Below, one piece after another: positions 8,076-15,437 of a stretch of DNA of 64,000 nt (positions are counted from its first letter, which is position 1; every line of letters starts with the position of its first letter). Under the pieces are notes generated by a model. It was given only the letters and a program-made list of their open reading frames with translations. It had not been told where the DNA came from and made no database searches. The stretch covers positions 3,162,001 to 3,226,000 of the forward strand of contig OY764876.1 in NCBI GenBank assembly GCA_963668595.1, read 5' to 3'. Origin of the DNA: GWE2-42-39 sp963668595. Its GTDB lineage: Bacteria > Bacteroidota > Bacteroidia > Bacteroidales > Prolixibacteraceae. Made by a program: the position numbers and the translations under genes.

Positions 8076-9640
8076 TAGAAAATCTTTTTCAGGTAGAAAC
8101 TGGTTTTAAGTTCTTCTCCGTTTCGAAGTACCTTAATATTAATTTTTTTATCTTCTTTACTTTGGAATATCAAATTTATATCATTCAATGTAAGCGACTT
8201 ACTATTATTTCCATTGATTCCCAATATCTGATCGTTTTCCATCAGACCGGCAAAATAGGCTGGTGAATTTTTACGCACATCCGTAATCGTAAAAATAGGC
8301 AATCCTGGCATCGGGTTGGTTACTTCAATGCCACTCATATTATAATTAAAATCGTCACGAATATCTCCGGTTGGTTTTAAGATCAGTCGCTTACCCGGAT
8401 AATCGAAGGTCACATTGAAGCGACGGAGTATTTCTGCTCCCAGAGTTCCGTTGCGATCGTTGGTTGTAATTAATTGCTGAATAAGCTCTCCTTCAGGATA
8501 CGCTACAATTGGTTCGTACAACACAAGCGGACCAACCCAGATTCCGCCAATTCGCCCTTTCTTTCCAAACAAATCACCATTCAATCCGCGCCCCAGAAAT
8601 GTTTCAACATGGTTTTCGGGCAAACTGATCCGTTCGTCAGAACTGGTTGACAACCACAATGCATCGCTGGCTCCGGTATCGACCAATAATTTCACAGGAA
8701 CTTCTTCATTTTTATCGGTCATAATACTGGTACGAACATAAGGCTTGTTCATTTCAAAATGCAAGGGCATCACAATGTCTTTCGGATTGTTGCGATACTT
8801 GTAATTATCAGGTTTTATCAAGGTTAGTTTACAAGTCGAGTAGTCGATTTTTACTACAAAATCTTTGAATAAGTTGAAGCCAATCAGTCCGTGTACCGGA
8901 ATTCCGAGAATGTGAGATATTTGAAAATTCTCGTTGATAATCATCTGTATCTCCTGATTGTAGGCAACCAAACCTTCAATATTTATACGGTTATTCGACG
9001 ATCGATAGGCAGTTAAAGGCTCTCCTTCTCCCAAACCCTTAATATCAACAGGTTGCAGGTAATTAAGATTCAATTTGTTTACAAACGGAAGCTCCGTAAT
9101 AATCGGATTACGAACACCTGTGTCCAAAATAAAATTCAGCGTGTCCGAATCATTGATAATCACCGGAATGATAATCAGATTACTGGCCGTTTTGAACGAA
9201 ATTGTCGTGGTTTTTTTCTTCGGATTATCAAACACAAAGCCGGTATGCGTACCTACTTGTTTAATTTTATCCTCATACTTCTTGCTTTCTTCCATCGGAA
9301 CATAGTCCCTCACCATCAAAATGTTGTCTTCAATCTCAAAAATCAGATAAAAGTCTTTCATCAATTGGTTCAGCACTTCCCGAATTGGTTTGTTCGAAAC
9401 ACTCAGGTTGATATTCTTTCCCTCCAGAAGTTTGGAGTTGTAGGAATAATCGAGATTGAAATAACTGCAAATCTTCTCGATTACATCCGAAAGTGGCTCA
9501 TTTTCAGCAAAAATACTGATATTCTGGTCGAGAATATGATCGGTTGGCTTTTGGGTTTGCGCTTTCAGTGTAAATACTGCCAGCATCATAAAGCATACAA
9601 ATAGCATGCTCGTAGTTATTGATTTCTTGATTGTTTTCAT
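8075..9640 (-). CDS. Secreted protein with STN, tandem retropepsin-like aspartic protease and PDZ domains
   Basis: A 521-residue protein. An N-terminal signal peptide (1-28) precedes an STN domain (about 38-112, ISIFAENEPLSDVIEKICSY). Two retropepsin-like halves follow: the first has DTG at 173-175 (FILDTGVRNPIIT), and the second has DTG at 321-323 (LLVDTGASDALWLS) plus a later GRIGGIWVG hydrophobic segment. A C-terminal PDZ domain (about 430-515) has NSPAYFAGLMENDQILGING. One chain carrying both Asp-Thr-Gly halves could form a pseudodimeric active site. The first half has Val instead of the usual Ala/Ser after DTG, which may weaken it. It is translationally coupled to the next gene and lies 115 bp downstream of FecR. 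Proteolytic activity is inferred from motifs only. Confidence 0.78.
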   Translation of the reverse strand: MKTIKKSITTSMLFVCFMMLAVFTLKAQTQKPTDHILDQNISIFAENEPLSDVIEKICSYFNLDYSYNSKLLEGKNINLSVSNKPIREVLNQLMKDFYLIFEIEDNILMVRDYVPMEESKKYEDKIKQVGTHTGFVFDNPKKKTTTISFKTASNLIIIPVIINDSDTLNFILDTGVRNPIITELPFVNKLNLNYLQPVDIKGLGEGEPLTAYRSSNNRINIEGLVAYNQEIQMIINENFQISHILGIPVHGLIGFNLFKDFVVKIDYSTCKLTLIKPDNYKYRNNPKDIVMPLHFEMNKPYVRTSIMTDKNEEVPVKLLVDTGASDALWLSTSSDERISLPENHVETFLGRGLNGDLFGKKGRIGGIWVGPLVLYEPIVAYPEGELIQQLITTNDRNGTLGAEILRRFNVTFDYPGKRLILKPTGDIRDDFNYNMSGIEVTNPMPGLPIFTITDVRKNSPAYFAGLMENDQILGINGNNSKSLTLNDINLIFQSKEDKKINIKVLRNGEELKTSFYLKKIF

Positions 9641-9754
9641 GTTTAGTTTGTTTTTTGATTCAGAATGTTTCTCGGCTCAAAAAATTTCTTCTTCAAAAAG
9701 TGTTTTTGCATCTCCCTTTCTCAAGGCAATACACACCTGCAAATAAAGGCCAAA

Positions 9755-10765
9755 CTAAGGAATCCGCATTTTCAGCATGTAAGTAGTTTCTTGCTTTTCA
9801 AACTCTACCGGCAAAGCCGAACTGATGATGGCAAGAATTTCTTCCAGTGAATAATCGTTGTAGTGTCCGGTCAAACAAAGCGTGTCCATCTGTCCGTTTT
9901 CCAGCGTAATTGTAGTTTGATAAGCCTTTCCTAAACTCTCGGCCACCTCTTTTAGTGGTGTTTCCCTGAAAGTCAGGCTGCGCGTTTTCCAGGCTAAAAA
10001 GTTCAAATCTTCATTCTGACTCTTCGCCAAGCGATTGTCTGAATTAAAAAGAATTCCCCTTTCTCCCGGAACCAAGATCAGTTCCTCTGTTTCAGAAGTG
10101 TTTTCGTCATTCGGGCTGACGCGTACTTTGCCCGAATCAACGATCACCTCAACTTTATCAAATCCCGGATAAGCATTGACGTTAAAACTGGTTCCCAGCA
10201 CTTTTACCTGTGCTTTCCCTGCATGAATGATGAACGGTTTGGTCAGGTCTGGCTTTACTTCGAAATAACCTTCTCCTTCAAGTGTTACTTCCCGTTTGTC
10301 TCCGGAAAAGGAAGCGGGAAAAAACAACTTCGACCCTGAGTTCAACGAAATAACCGTTCCATCAGGAAGCATGAAAGATTGAACAGGCGTGCTTGCTGCT
10401 GCCAATTCGGTAAGCGGTTGCTGCTTGTGCCAAAGAAAAACGTACGACAGAGCACCGGTCAGCACAAGCAATACAACTACTGCGGCAACACGAAGCAGAT
10501 GCGGGAAAAATACTTTCCGCTCCCGTTTCATTCCGGCTTGTACCTGCACTGATCTCCATGCTTTTTCCGAGTCATACTTTTTTTGTGCATACCAGGCATC
10601 AATGTCCTTTACAAGTAATTTACTCTGTTCGAGTTCCAATTGCTCTTCATCAGTAAACAAATCAGCCTGCGTTGCATCATTGGCATCGTCAATCTGCTCT
10701 GGGTTAAAAATTCTTCTGGCTATTAAACCCCAGTTGGTTGATGATATATTCCTGTTTGTTTTCAT
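9755..10765 (-). CDS. FecR-family anti-sigma factor
   Basis: A 336-residue inner-membrane anti-sigma regulator. The cytoplasmic N-terminal part (1-90) should bind the sigma factor, and a single membrane helix lies at about 92-111 (VAAVVVLLVLTGALSYVFL). The periplasmic FecR domain has FMLPDGTVISLNSGSKL, GEGYFEVKPDLTKPFIIHAG and VKVLGTSFNVNAY. It ends in a DUF4974 module (about 265-335, FRETPLKEVAESLGKAY). It starts 34 bp after the stop of the ECF sigma gene (10800), so the two are probably co-transcribed. In classical systems FecR receives a signal through the STN domain of an outer-membrane receptor. Here the adjacent STN proteins are secreted non-receptors. Confidence 0.92.
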   Translation of the reverse strand: MKTNRNISSTNWGLIARRIFNPEQIDDANDATQADLFTDEEQLELEQSKLLVKDIDAWYAQKKYDSEKAWRSVQVQAGMKRERKVFFPHLLRVAAVVVLLVLTGALSYVFLWHKQQPLTELAAASTPVQSFMLPDGTVISLNSGSKLFFPASFSGDKREVTLEGEGYFEVKPDLTKPFIIHAGKAQVKVLGTSFNVNAYPGFDKVEVIVDSGKVRVSPNDENTSETEELILVPGERGILFNSDNRLAKSQNEDLNFLAWKTRSLTFRETPLKEVAESLGKAYQTTITLENGQMDTLCLTGHYNDYSLEEILAIISSALPVEFEKQETTYMLKMRIP

Positions 10766-10799
10766 TGTATATAAATAACAGATTAAACCTCAACCACCC

Positions 10800-11393
10800 C
10801 TAATGACAATTATTTTTTTCTTTAAAAATGCAAAACAATATACTGATACCCTGACGAAAGTCTTTCAACTTCTCGCGCAGAAACTTAAGTGCCAAACCCA
10901 TTTGAGCCTCTACCGTTTTTACTGAAATATTCATCTGCTCGGCAATTTCCTTATATTTCAGCCCTTCCTCCCTGCTCAATCTGAAAATCTCAAGTCGTTT
11001 AGGTGGAAGTAGTGAAATTGCCTCGTCAATTTTCGCACCCCAGTCAGGCTCAATAACCGAATCGCTGTACACATCATCGTCGCCTGAATTCTTTAATACC
11101 TGCTCGGCATGCCGGCTTTTTATCTTTTCGTGCTGAAGATGATTCAAACAGTGGTTTCTCACTGCCCGAAACAAATAATGTTTAATCGAAATATCGGAAG
11201 GTAGAGTTGACCGCTTTTCCCAAATACGAACAAAAACAGTCTGCACCATCTCTTCTGCGTCTTCATGATCGCCCAAATAATGGTAGGAAGAAGCGCACAA
11301 TGCCGGGTAGTATTTTTTGAAAATACATTCAAAAGCTCTTTCGTCTCCCCGAATTAATAACTGAGCAAGACTTTGATCGTCTTTATTGGTCAT
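10800..11393 (-). CDS. ECF-type RNA polymerase sigma factor
   Basis: I chose the ATG at 11393 (MTNKDDQSLAQLLIRGDERA), giving 197 residues; the frame is open to 11537, but that extension is hydrophobic and atypical. Region 2 contains FKKYYPALCASSYHYLGDHEDAEEM and VFVRIWEKR. Region 4 contains LSREEGLKYKEIAEQMNISV with KTVEAQMGLALKFLREKL, the helix-turn-helix that reads the -35 element. It heads a minus-strand unit of sigma, FecR and two STN proteins, and probably drives that unit in response to an envelope signal. Confidence 0.93.
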   Translation of the reverse strand: MTNKDDQSLAQLLIRGDERAFECIFKKYYPALCASSYHYLGDHEDAEEMVQTVFVRIWEKRSTLPSDISIKHYLFRAVRNHCLNHLQHEKIKSRHAEQVLKNSGDDDVYSDSVIEPDWGAKIDEAISLLPPKRLEIFRLSREEGLKYKEIAEQMNISVKTVEAQMGLALKFLREKLKDFRQGISILFCIFKEKNNCH

Positions 11394-11695
11394 AAGATAG
11401 TAAGCAAAGATTAAGATACCCCCTAAGGTAGAAAAAATCGCGCAGGAATACTGAGTACCCGCAATGCTAATCATAAAAAAAGAATCGGAAAGATGAATGA
11501 CAAAAAAGAATGCACGTTTTTCTATCACATGACGCAAGTAAACGCTAAAGCTATCTCTTTAATTTGCAGAATATTCACCGGAATAGCCCTATTCAATCGA
11601 TCAAAAAACGCGAAAACACGTGAAAAAATCGCTGAAATAATTTTGCACAACAGAAAATTCAGTTATTTTTGCAGCCCAGTTGTCTAACACAACTC
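11394..11695. other. Intergenic region between an ECF sigma gene and tRNA-Leu
   Basis: About 300 bp hold the leftward promoter of the sigma gene (not recognised by motif) and the rightward tRNA-Leu promoter at 11642-11671. Open frames across it are extensions of the sigma frame or an antisense of the tRNA, with no protein-like sequence. Confidence 0.5.
11642..11671 (+). promoter_or_regulatory. Predicted Bacteroidota-type promoter for tRNA-Leu
   Basis: A TTTG at 11642-11645 and a perfect TAnnTTTG box (TATTTTTG, 11664-11671) are separated by 18 bp and lie 25 bp upstream of the mature tRNA 5' end. The spacing is 1 bp shorter than the commonest 19. Confidence 0.6.
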
Positions 11696-11779
11696 GCCCG
11701 GGTGGCGGAATTGGTAGACGCGCTGGACTCAAAATCCAGTGATAGCAATATCGTGCGGGTTCGATTCCCGCCCCGGGTA
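11696..11779 (+). tRNA. tRNA-Leu(CAA)
   Basis: An 84-nt class II tRNA with a long variable arm. The acceptor GCCCGGG pairs with CCCGGGT (G-U at the end) and the discriminator is A. The D-arm has GGCGGAATTGGTAGACGC, the anticodon stem is CTGGA/TCCAG with anticodon CAA, and the T-arm is GCGGG-TTCGATT-CCCGC. It reads UUG codons. CCA is not encoded. A strong terminator follows. Confidence 0.97.
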
Positions 11780-11784
11780 CAAGA

Positions 11785-11817
11785 CCTTCTCTGATCAAAA
11801 ACAGAGAAGGTTTTTTT
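11785..11817 (+). terminator. Terminator after tRNA-Leu
   Basis: Perfect 9-bp stem CCTTCTCTG/CAGAGAAGG with an 8-nt loop, followed by seven T residues, 5 bp after the tRNA 3' end. Confidence 0.9.
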
Positions 11818-11849
11818 GTTTTATATCATTTCAAATTTTCATGAAAACA

Positions 11850-11879
11850 AAAAAAGGCTTGCTTATTTAAGCAAACCTT
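11850..11879 (-). terminator. Terminator after the tRNA-Gln pair
   Basis: On the minus strand a hairpin (AGGTTTGCTT / AAGCAAGCCT with one mismatch) is followed by a run of T residues, just after the 3' end of tRNA-Gln(CUG). Confidence 0.85.
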
Positions 11880-11883
11880 TCAG

Positions 11884-11956
11884 TTGTCCTGCTAGGGCTC
11901 GAACCTAGACTCTTCTGATCCAGAATCAGACGTGTTGCCAATTACACCACAGGACA
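11884..11956 (-). tRNA. tRNA-Gln(CUG)
   Basis: A 73-nt tRNA. The acceptor TGTCCTG pairs with CAGGACA and the discriminator is A. The anticodon stem is TCTGA/TCAGA with anticodon CTG, and the T-arm has CTAGG-TTCGAGC-CCTAG. The weak U1-A72 first pair is normal for glutamine tRNAs. It is almost identical to the UUG isoacceptor 60 bp upstream and is probably co-transcribed with it. CCA is not encoded. Confidence 0.97.
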
Positions 11957-11980
11957 ATATAATTTTTAAAGCCAAAACGA

Positions 11981-12014
11981 CCCGTTAGAATCACTAACGG
12001 GCCAGCTTTTTTTG
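11981..12014. terminator. Hairpin between the two tRNA-Gln genes
   Basis: Perfect 8-bp stem CCCGTTAG/CTAACGGG with a 5-nt loop. A run of T lies 6 bases after it on the plus strand, and a weaker T-rich stretch follows on the minus strand. It may attenuate or terminate after tRNA-Gln(UUG), or serve as a processing site. Confidence 0.5.
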
Positions 12015-12016
12015 AG

Positions 12017-12089
12017 TTGACCTACCAGGGCTCGAACCTGGACTCTTCTGAACCAAAATCAGACGTGTTGCCAATTACACCATAGGTCA
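12017..12089 (-). tRNA. tRNA-Gln(UUG)
   Basis: A 73-nt tRNA. The acceptor TGACCTA pairs with TAGGTCA and the discriminator is A. The anticodon is TTG in the stem TCTGA/TCAGA, and the T-arm has CCAGG-TTCGAGC-CCTGG. It reads CAA and, by wobble, CAG. It is the first gene of a two-tRNA minus-strand unit with the CUG isoacceptor; the pair arose by duplication. CCA is not encoded. Confidence 0.97.
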
Positions 12090-12119
12090 ATCATTCATGT
12101 CTCTTTTCTAAAGACGGTG

Positions 12120-12127
12120 CAAAAATA
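12120..12127 (-). promoter_or_regulatory. Predicted -7 element for the tRNA-Gln pair
   Basis: Minus-strand TATTTTTG is a perfect match to TAnnTTTG, 31 bp upstream of the tRNA 5' end. No clear TTTG is seen at the expected -33 position. Confidence 0.45.
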
Positions 12128-12190
12128 TATCTTTTTTCTTACTCTGAAAATATTTCGATAAAAAAATACGAATTCTTTTTCATGCCACAT

Positions 12191-12730
12191 TCAACGCCTT
12201 GCAGCACCTGTGTTGATTTGCTTTCGCAACTTTGCCACAAGCTTGCTCCCACGCGACTGAATTCCCGCACTGGGATGAAATTCCATTTCCTGTGAAATCA
12301 ACTCCGCCAGTTCTGGCTTCAAATCCGGTTCTAGTTCCGAGATATTAAATAAAATTTGCATTGCATGCACCCGGATAGCAATGGGTTCGGCTGAAGATGT
12401 AAAGTGCCGCATGCAATAATCCAGCATCTCTACAGCTCTTTCTGCCGGAATCGGAAACTCTGCCAACAAGCGCAAAAGCTCTCGCTTCTTACTTCGATCA
12501 GAAGTTGTCAGTAAATGATTGACAGCACGCAAAATAAAAGGAGCAAGAATTGCCGGATTTCGGTCGTGTATTTTATTAATCAGCCAGCAAGCCCTCCATC
12601 CGTGTCGAAGATCTTCTTCTGACAAATCGAAAAGCATTTCCAAATATTCCGGATGTTCGCTGATATACTGAACCGTAACAGGCAAATTTTCCCACGAACC
12701 GATCAGCTCTCGTAATGATTCTTCTGTCAC
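12191..12730 (-). CDS. Uncharacterised helical (HEAT-like) protein
   Basis: A 179-residue, all-helical, soluble protein without a signal peptide. It reads as a series of amphipathic helices of about 35-residue spacing (LEMLFDLSEEDLRHGWRACW, AILAPFILRAVNHLL, KKRELLRLLAEFPI, AIRVHAMQILFNISELEPD), suggesting a small alpha-solenoid of HEAT/Armadillo type. I do not recognise a named family with certainty. It is divergent from the Nudix gene with a 70-bp shared promoter region. A scaffold or protein-binding role is an inference from fold alone. Confidence 0.65.
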   Translation of the reverse strand: MTEESLRELIGSWENLPVTVQYISEHPEYLEMLFDLSEEDLRHGWRACWLINKIHDRNPAILAPFILRAVNHLLTTSDRSKKRELLRLLAEFPIPAERAVEMLDYCMRHFTSSAEPIAIRVHAMQILFNISELEPDLKPELAELISQEMEFHPSAGIQSRGSKLVAKLRKQINTGAARR

Positions 12731-12800
12731 TATAAAACTGTTTTGATTGCTTGGATAAAGATAGATTTTTTATACCATTGCACTTTATTCTGATAAAAAA

Positions 12801-13208
12801 ATGATTGAAGTAAGTTGCGCGATCATCGTTGAAAACAATACTATTCTGGCCGTACAAAAAGATGGGAAAAGCGACCATCCCTTTTGCTGGGAATTCCCGG
12901 GAGGCAAGGTAAAAGAGCATGAAACGGCTGCCATGTCGATTATACGCGAAATCGCAGAAGAATTACTTATTCATGTTGAAATTGAAAAAACACTGAGCCC
13001 GGTTGAATACGATTACGGAATAAAACAAATACGACTTATTCCATTTGTTTGCCGGATAAAAAAAGGTACCTTGCAACTGACCGAACATGCCGACTTTCGC
13101 TGGTTAAAGGCATCAGAAATAATGAACTTAAACTGGGCCGGAGCGGATTTGGAATTGATTCGGGTCAATCAGAACTTTTTTAATTCGGAACAAAAATGGA
13201 AACGATAA
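12801..13208 (+). CDS. Nudix hydrolase (MutT-like)
   Basis: A 135-residue (d)NTP pyrophosphohydrolase. The Nudix box G-x5-E-x7-REUxEE is present as GGKVKEHETAAMSIIREIAEEL (about residues 35-56), with Leu where the consensus Gly usually follows EE. WEFPGGK and the C-terminal FRWLKASEIMNLNWAGAD (substrate-loop type W-x-x-x-x-E) fit the 8-oxo-dGTP diphosphatase subfamily. Substrate is not proven. It overlaps the following gene by 13 bp, so the two are translationally linked. Confidence 0.88.
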   Translation: MIEVSCAIIVENNTILAVQKDGKSDHPFCWEFPGGKVKEHETAAMSIIREIAEELLIHVEIEKTLSPVEYDYGIKQIRLIPFVCRIKKGTLQLTEHADFRWLKASEIMNLNWAGADLELIRVNQNFFNSEQKWKR

Positions 13209-13834
13209 ACTGGTTGGAACTTTTTGGCTACCTCGCATCAATAACTACAGCCATCAGCCTGATGATGAGCTCGGTATTAAAACTCCGGTGGATCAACATG
13301 ATCGGATCAACGCTTTTTACCGTGTACGGACTGCTGATTGGCGCAATGCCTGTGGCCGCCCTCAACTGTTTTATTGTTGGGGTAAATATTTGGTTTCTGT
13401 GGAAAATGCATCACGAGAAACAGCATTTCAGCCTACTTGAAACCAATACCCAGGATGTTTTGCTGAATGAATTTATCCGCTCGAACCGTGCCGAAATTGA
13501 AAAGTTTTTCCCACAATTCGGAATAAGCGAATCAGACAATTTTGCCCTGATTATTCATCGCGATTTCTCAATTGCCGGAATTTTTATCGGCTCACAAAAC
13601 GATCGGGGCGAACTTCATATAAAACTGGATTATGTACTTCCCCGCTTTCGCGATTTAATGCCTGGAAAATTTCTGTTTCACGACAACCGGACTATCTTTC
13701 AGAATAAAGGGATTACCGAACTGCTTAGTCAGGCCAAGCACCCTTCGCATGCCGATTACCTTCGAAAAATCGGGTTTCAGAAGAAAGAAGAGATTTACCT
13801 ATTGCCGCTGACTACGCCAAACCCGGGAAAATAA
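13196..13834 (+). CDS. YgjV family inner-membrane protein
   Basis: A 212-residue protein. Three to four membrane helices fill residues 5-75 (LFGYLASITTAISLMMSSVLKLRWIN, MIGSTLFTVYGLLIGAMP, NCFIVGVNIWFLWKM), the pattern of the YgjV family. A soluble domain of about 130 residues follows, with FALIIHRDFSIAGIFIG, PRFRDLMPGKFLF and HPSHADYLRKIGFQ, which resembles an acyltransferase-like (GNAT-type) fold. The coding start overlaps the Nudix gene by 13 bp, and the 3' end overlaps the convergent membrane-protein gene by 23 bp. Function is unknown. Confidence 0.78.
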   Translation: METINWLELFGYLASITTAISLMMSSVLKLRWINMIGSTLFTVYGLLIGAMPVAALNCFIVGVNIWFLWKMHHEKQHFSLLETNTQDVLLNEFIRSNRAEIEKFFPQFGISESDNFALIIHRDFSIAGIFIGSQNDRGELHIKLDYVLPRFRDLMPGKFLFHDNRTIFQNKGITELLSQAKHPSHADYLRKIGFQKKEEIYLLPLTTPNPGK

Positions 13835-14315
13835 AGACAATTGCCGAAAACAGTGCAGCCCAGCCCACAATGGAAATAATCATGTAACTGATTGCATATT
13901 TGGTTCCCGAATAATATTTTTTCAGTAAAAATGCACCAACCGGGATACTAAGCAATACGGGCGAAGCAATAACAATTCCCCATAAGCCATACTGTTTCTT
14001 AATTTTTACCAACCAGCGACTTTTTCGGGAAAACCGGCTTTTTGTATCGTTTTCAGAACGAAGCTTACAAAAAAAGCGAAGTTGTTCTTTGGCAAATTCG
14101 GGAGCAATATGACACAAATATCTATAAAAAGAGTTTCCAACGCGAATTAACAAACCGCTTAAATAATAGAAAAAGAAAAATCCGGATATGCCCCCGACTA
14201 AAACCACCGACATTGCCTGAAAGAAATTCAGCCCAATTAATAATGCGTACGGAAACGAGAAAAAATATTTTACTGCTGCAAACAAAAAAACGTTCAGTAA
14301 TTTCAATGCCATCAT
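13812..14315 (-). CDS. Uncharacterised membrane protein
   Basis: A 167-residue protein with hydrophobic helices at about 5-30 and 35-55, a basic cytoplasmic loop (RLRSENDTKSRFSRKSR-like, about 80-105), then helices at 110-130 and 140-165 (YGLWGIVIASPVLLSIPVGAFL; ISYMIISIVGWAALFSAIVF). The topology loosely resembles COG2426-type small multidrug-export or DedA-like proteins, but no diagnostic motif is present and I do not assign that function. Its last 23 bp overlap the convergent ygjV-like gene. Confidence 0.65.
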   Translation of the reverse strand: MMALKLLNVFLFAAVKYFFSFPYALLIGLNFFQAMSVVLVGGISGFFFFYYLSGLLIRVGNSFYRYLCHIAPEFAKEQLRFFCKLRSENDTKSRFSRKSRWLVKIKKQYGLWGIVIASPVLLSIPVGAFLLKKYYSGTKYAISYMIISIVGWAALFSAIVFIFPGLA

Positions 14316-14607
14316 CTGTCAACCTCCTCCAAATATTGAAATAACAACTGCAAAGTTGTATAAAATGTTTTATAAGTATTTGACAACTAGCAATAATTTA
14401 GAGTTTATTAACTTTTTTTCATACTTAACACTGTACTTATTTTGTCTCCCGAATTCAATTTTATACGTCGAACACCAATGTTTTCGCGACATTTGTAATA
14501 TCGGGTACTTCTTTTATCTTCAAAACTGTAAGTTCTTTGTTTTCACGGAAAATTAACAAATAGCAAGTTCGCATGGCTACCCATCAAATGAAGGAGAGTA
14601 CCTAGTA

Positions 14608-14637
14608 AAGGAAAAAGAGAAGCATAAGCCTCTCTTT
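14608..14637 (-). terminator. Terminator downstream of the small ORF at 14653
   Basis: On the minus strand, stem AAAGAGA/TCTCTTT with a 10-nt loop, followed by TTCC and more T, 16 bp after the small ORF stop. Its position supports transcription of that ORF. Confidence 0.65.
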
Positions 14638-14652
14638 CAACCAAATCCATTC

Positions 14653-14814
14653 CTACTGAAATAAATAAAATACAATAATGACTGTAATTTCAACTGTTAA
14701 ATTTTCAGTCACATGCTGAATAAAATATTTCAGCCGTTGCCTTTTAGGAATAAAATCCTTTAATTTACCAAACAGATCAGGCAAACCGTTGTTTGGCTTG
14801 TTTTTAATAATCAT
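14653..14814 (-). CDS. Candidate small protein (53 aa), unknown
   Basis: Begins MIIKNKPNNGLPDLFGKLKDF, has a basic middle (PKRQRLKYF) and ends in a hydrophobic stretch (LTVEITVIIVFYLFQ) that could be a tail anchor. The frame is also open from 14931, which would add 39 poorly protein-like residues spanning the 14830-14858 hairpin, so I prefer the shorter form. Support comes from a well-placed terminator; opposing it are the short length and the AT-rich setting. I do not recognise a family. Confidence 0.45.
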   Translation of the reverse strand: MIIKNKPNNGLPDLFGKLKDFIPKRQRLKYFIQHVTENLTVEITVIIVFYLFQ

Positions 14815-14829
14815 ATTTAAAATATTTAT

Positions 14830-14858
14830 GAAAGCTAGTCCTGCTACGACTGGCTTTC
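14830..14858. repeat. Perfect 11-bp-stem hairpin upstream of the small ORF
   Basis: GAAAGCTAGTC and GACTGGCTTTC pair through 11 positions (one G-T) around a 7-nt loop, 16 bp upstream of the ATG at 14814. It could be a leader structure or a small-RNA stem. Confidence 0.6.
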
Positions 14859-15382
14859 TGTTTATGTAAAGATATGTAGAGGACAAAAAAAAAGGAATAC
14901 TTTTTTCTTCTTTAAACGCAAAAGTTATCAACTTTTATACGTTAGTTTACTGCATGTCAGTGATTTATATTTTCGATAAGTTTTAAAAGTTTACCAAAAC
15001 TGATTATTATTTATAATAAATATCAATAAAATACAAACAACACAATAATCTTCTCAATATCAATAGAATACATTGAGAATCATCGTGAAATTTTGACTTA
15101 TTCTTTAAAAGTTTTTTATCTAGAATTTCGATTTTTGAGAGTTTAATTTGGCAAATAAAACCTCATTTTTTATTTCTCTTCCAATTTTTTTATTTAAAAG
15201 TGGCTTAAGGGTACAGAAGCAGACCAACAAATAGAGGAAAGAAGCAAGAAATATTAAACTAAGCGAATAAAAGAAAAATTAATCTTTAAATGAGTTCTCC
15301 TAGTTACCCTCCACTGGTACTAATTTGCGATCTCTACATTTCTAACAAAAATTTGTAACTCTGCTTAAGAGAGAAATTTCGG

Positions 15383-15420
15383 AAAAAAAAGAAGGGCAAT
15401 CATTTCTGAAAGCCCTTCTG
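15383..15420 (-). terminator. Terminator after ahcY
   Basis: Minus-strand stem AGAAGGGC/GCCCTTCT followed by eight T residues, 17 bp after the ahcY stop. Confidence 0.9.
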
Positions 15421-15437
15421 AGATATTCTGTTATTGC

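Larger units (their letters stand above)
14316..15437. other. AT-rich intergenic stretch with one candidate small gene
   Basis: About 1.1 kb of markedly AT-rich sequence. It holds a possible small minus-strand ORF (14653-14814), a hairpin at its 5' side (14830-14858), a terminator after it (14608-14637) and the ahcY terminator (15383-15420). From 14940 to 15380 I see no ORF, tRNA or repeat. The low GC could mark old foreign DNA or decayed sequence. Confidence 0.6.
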
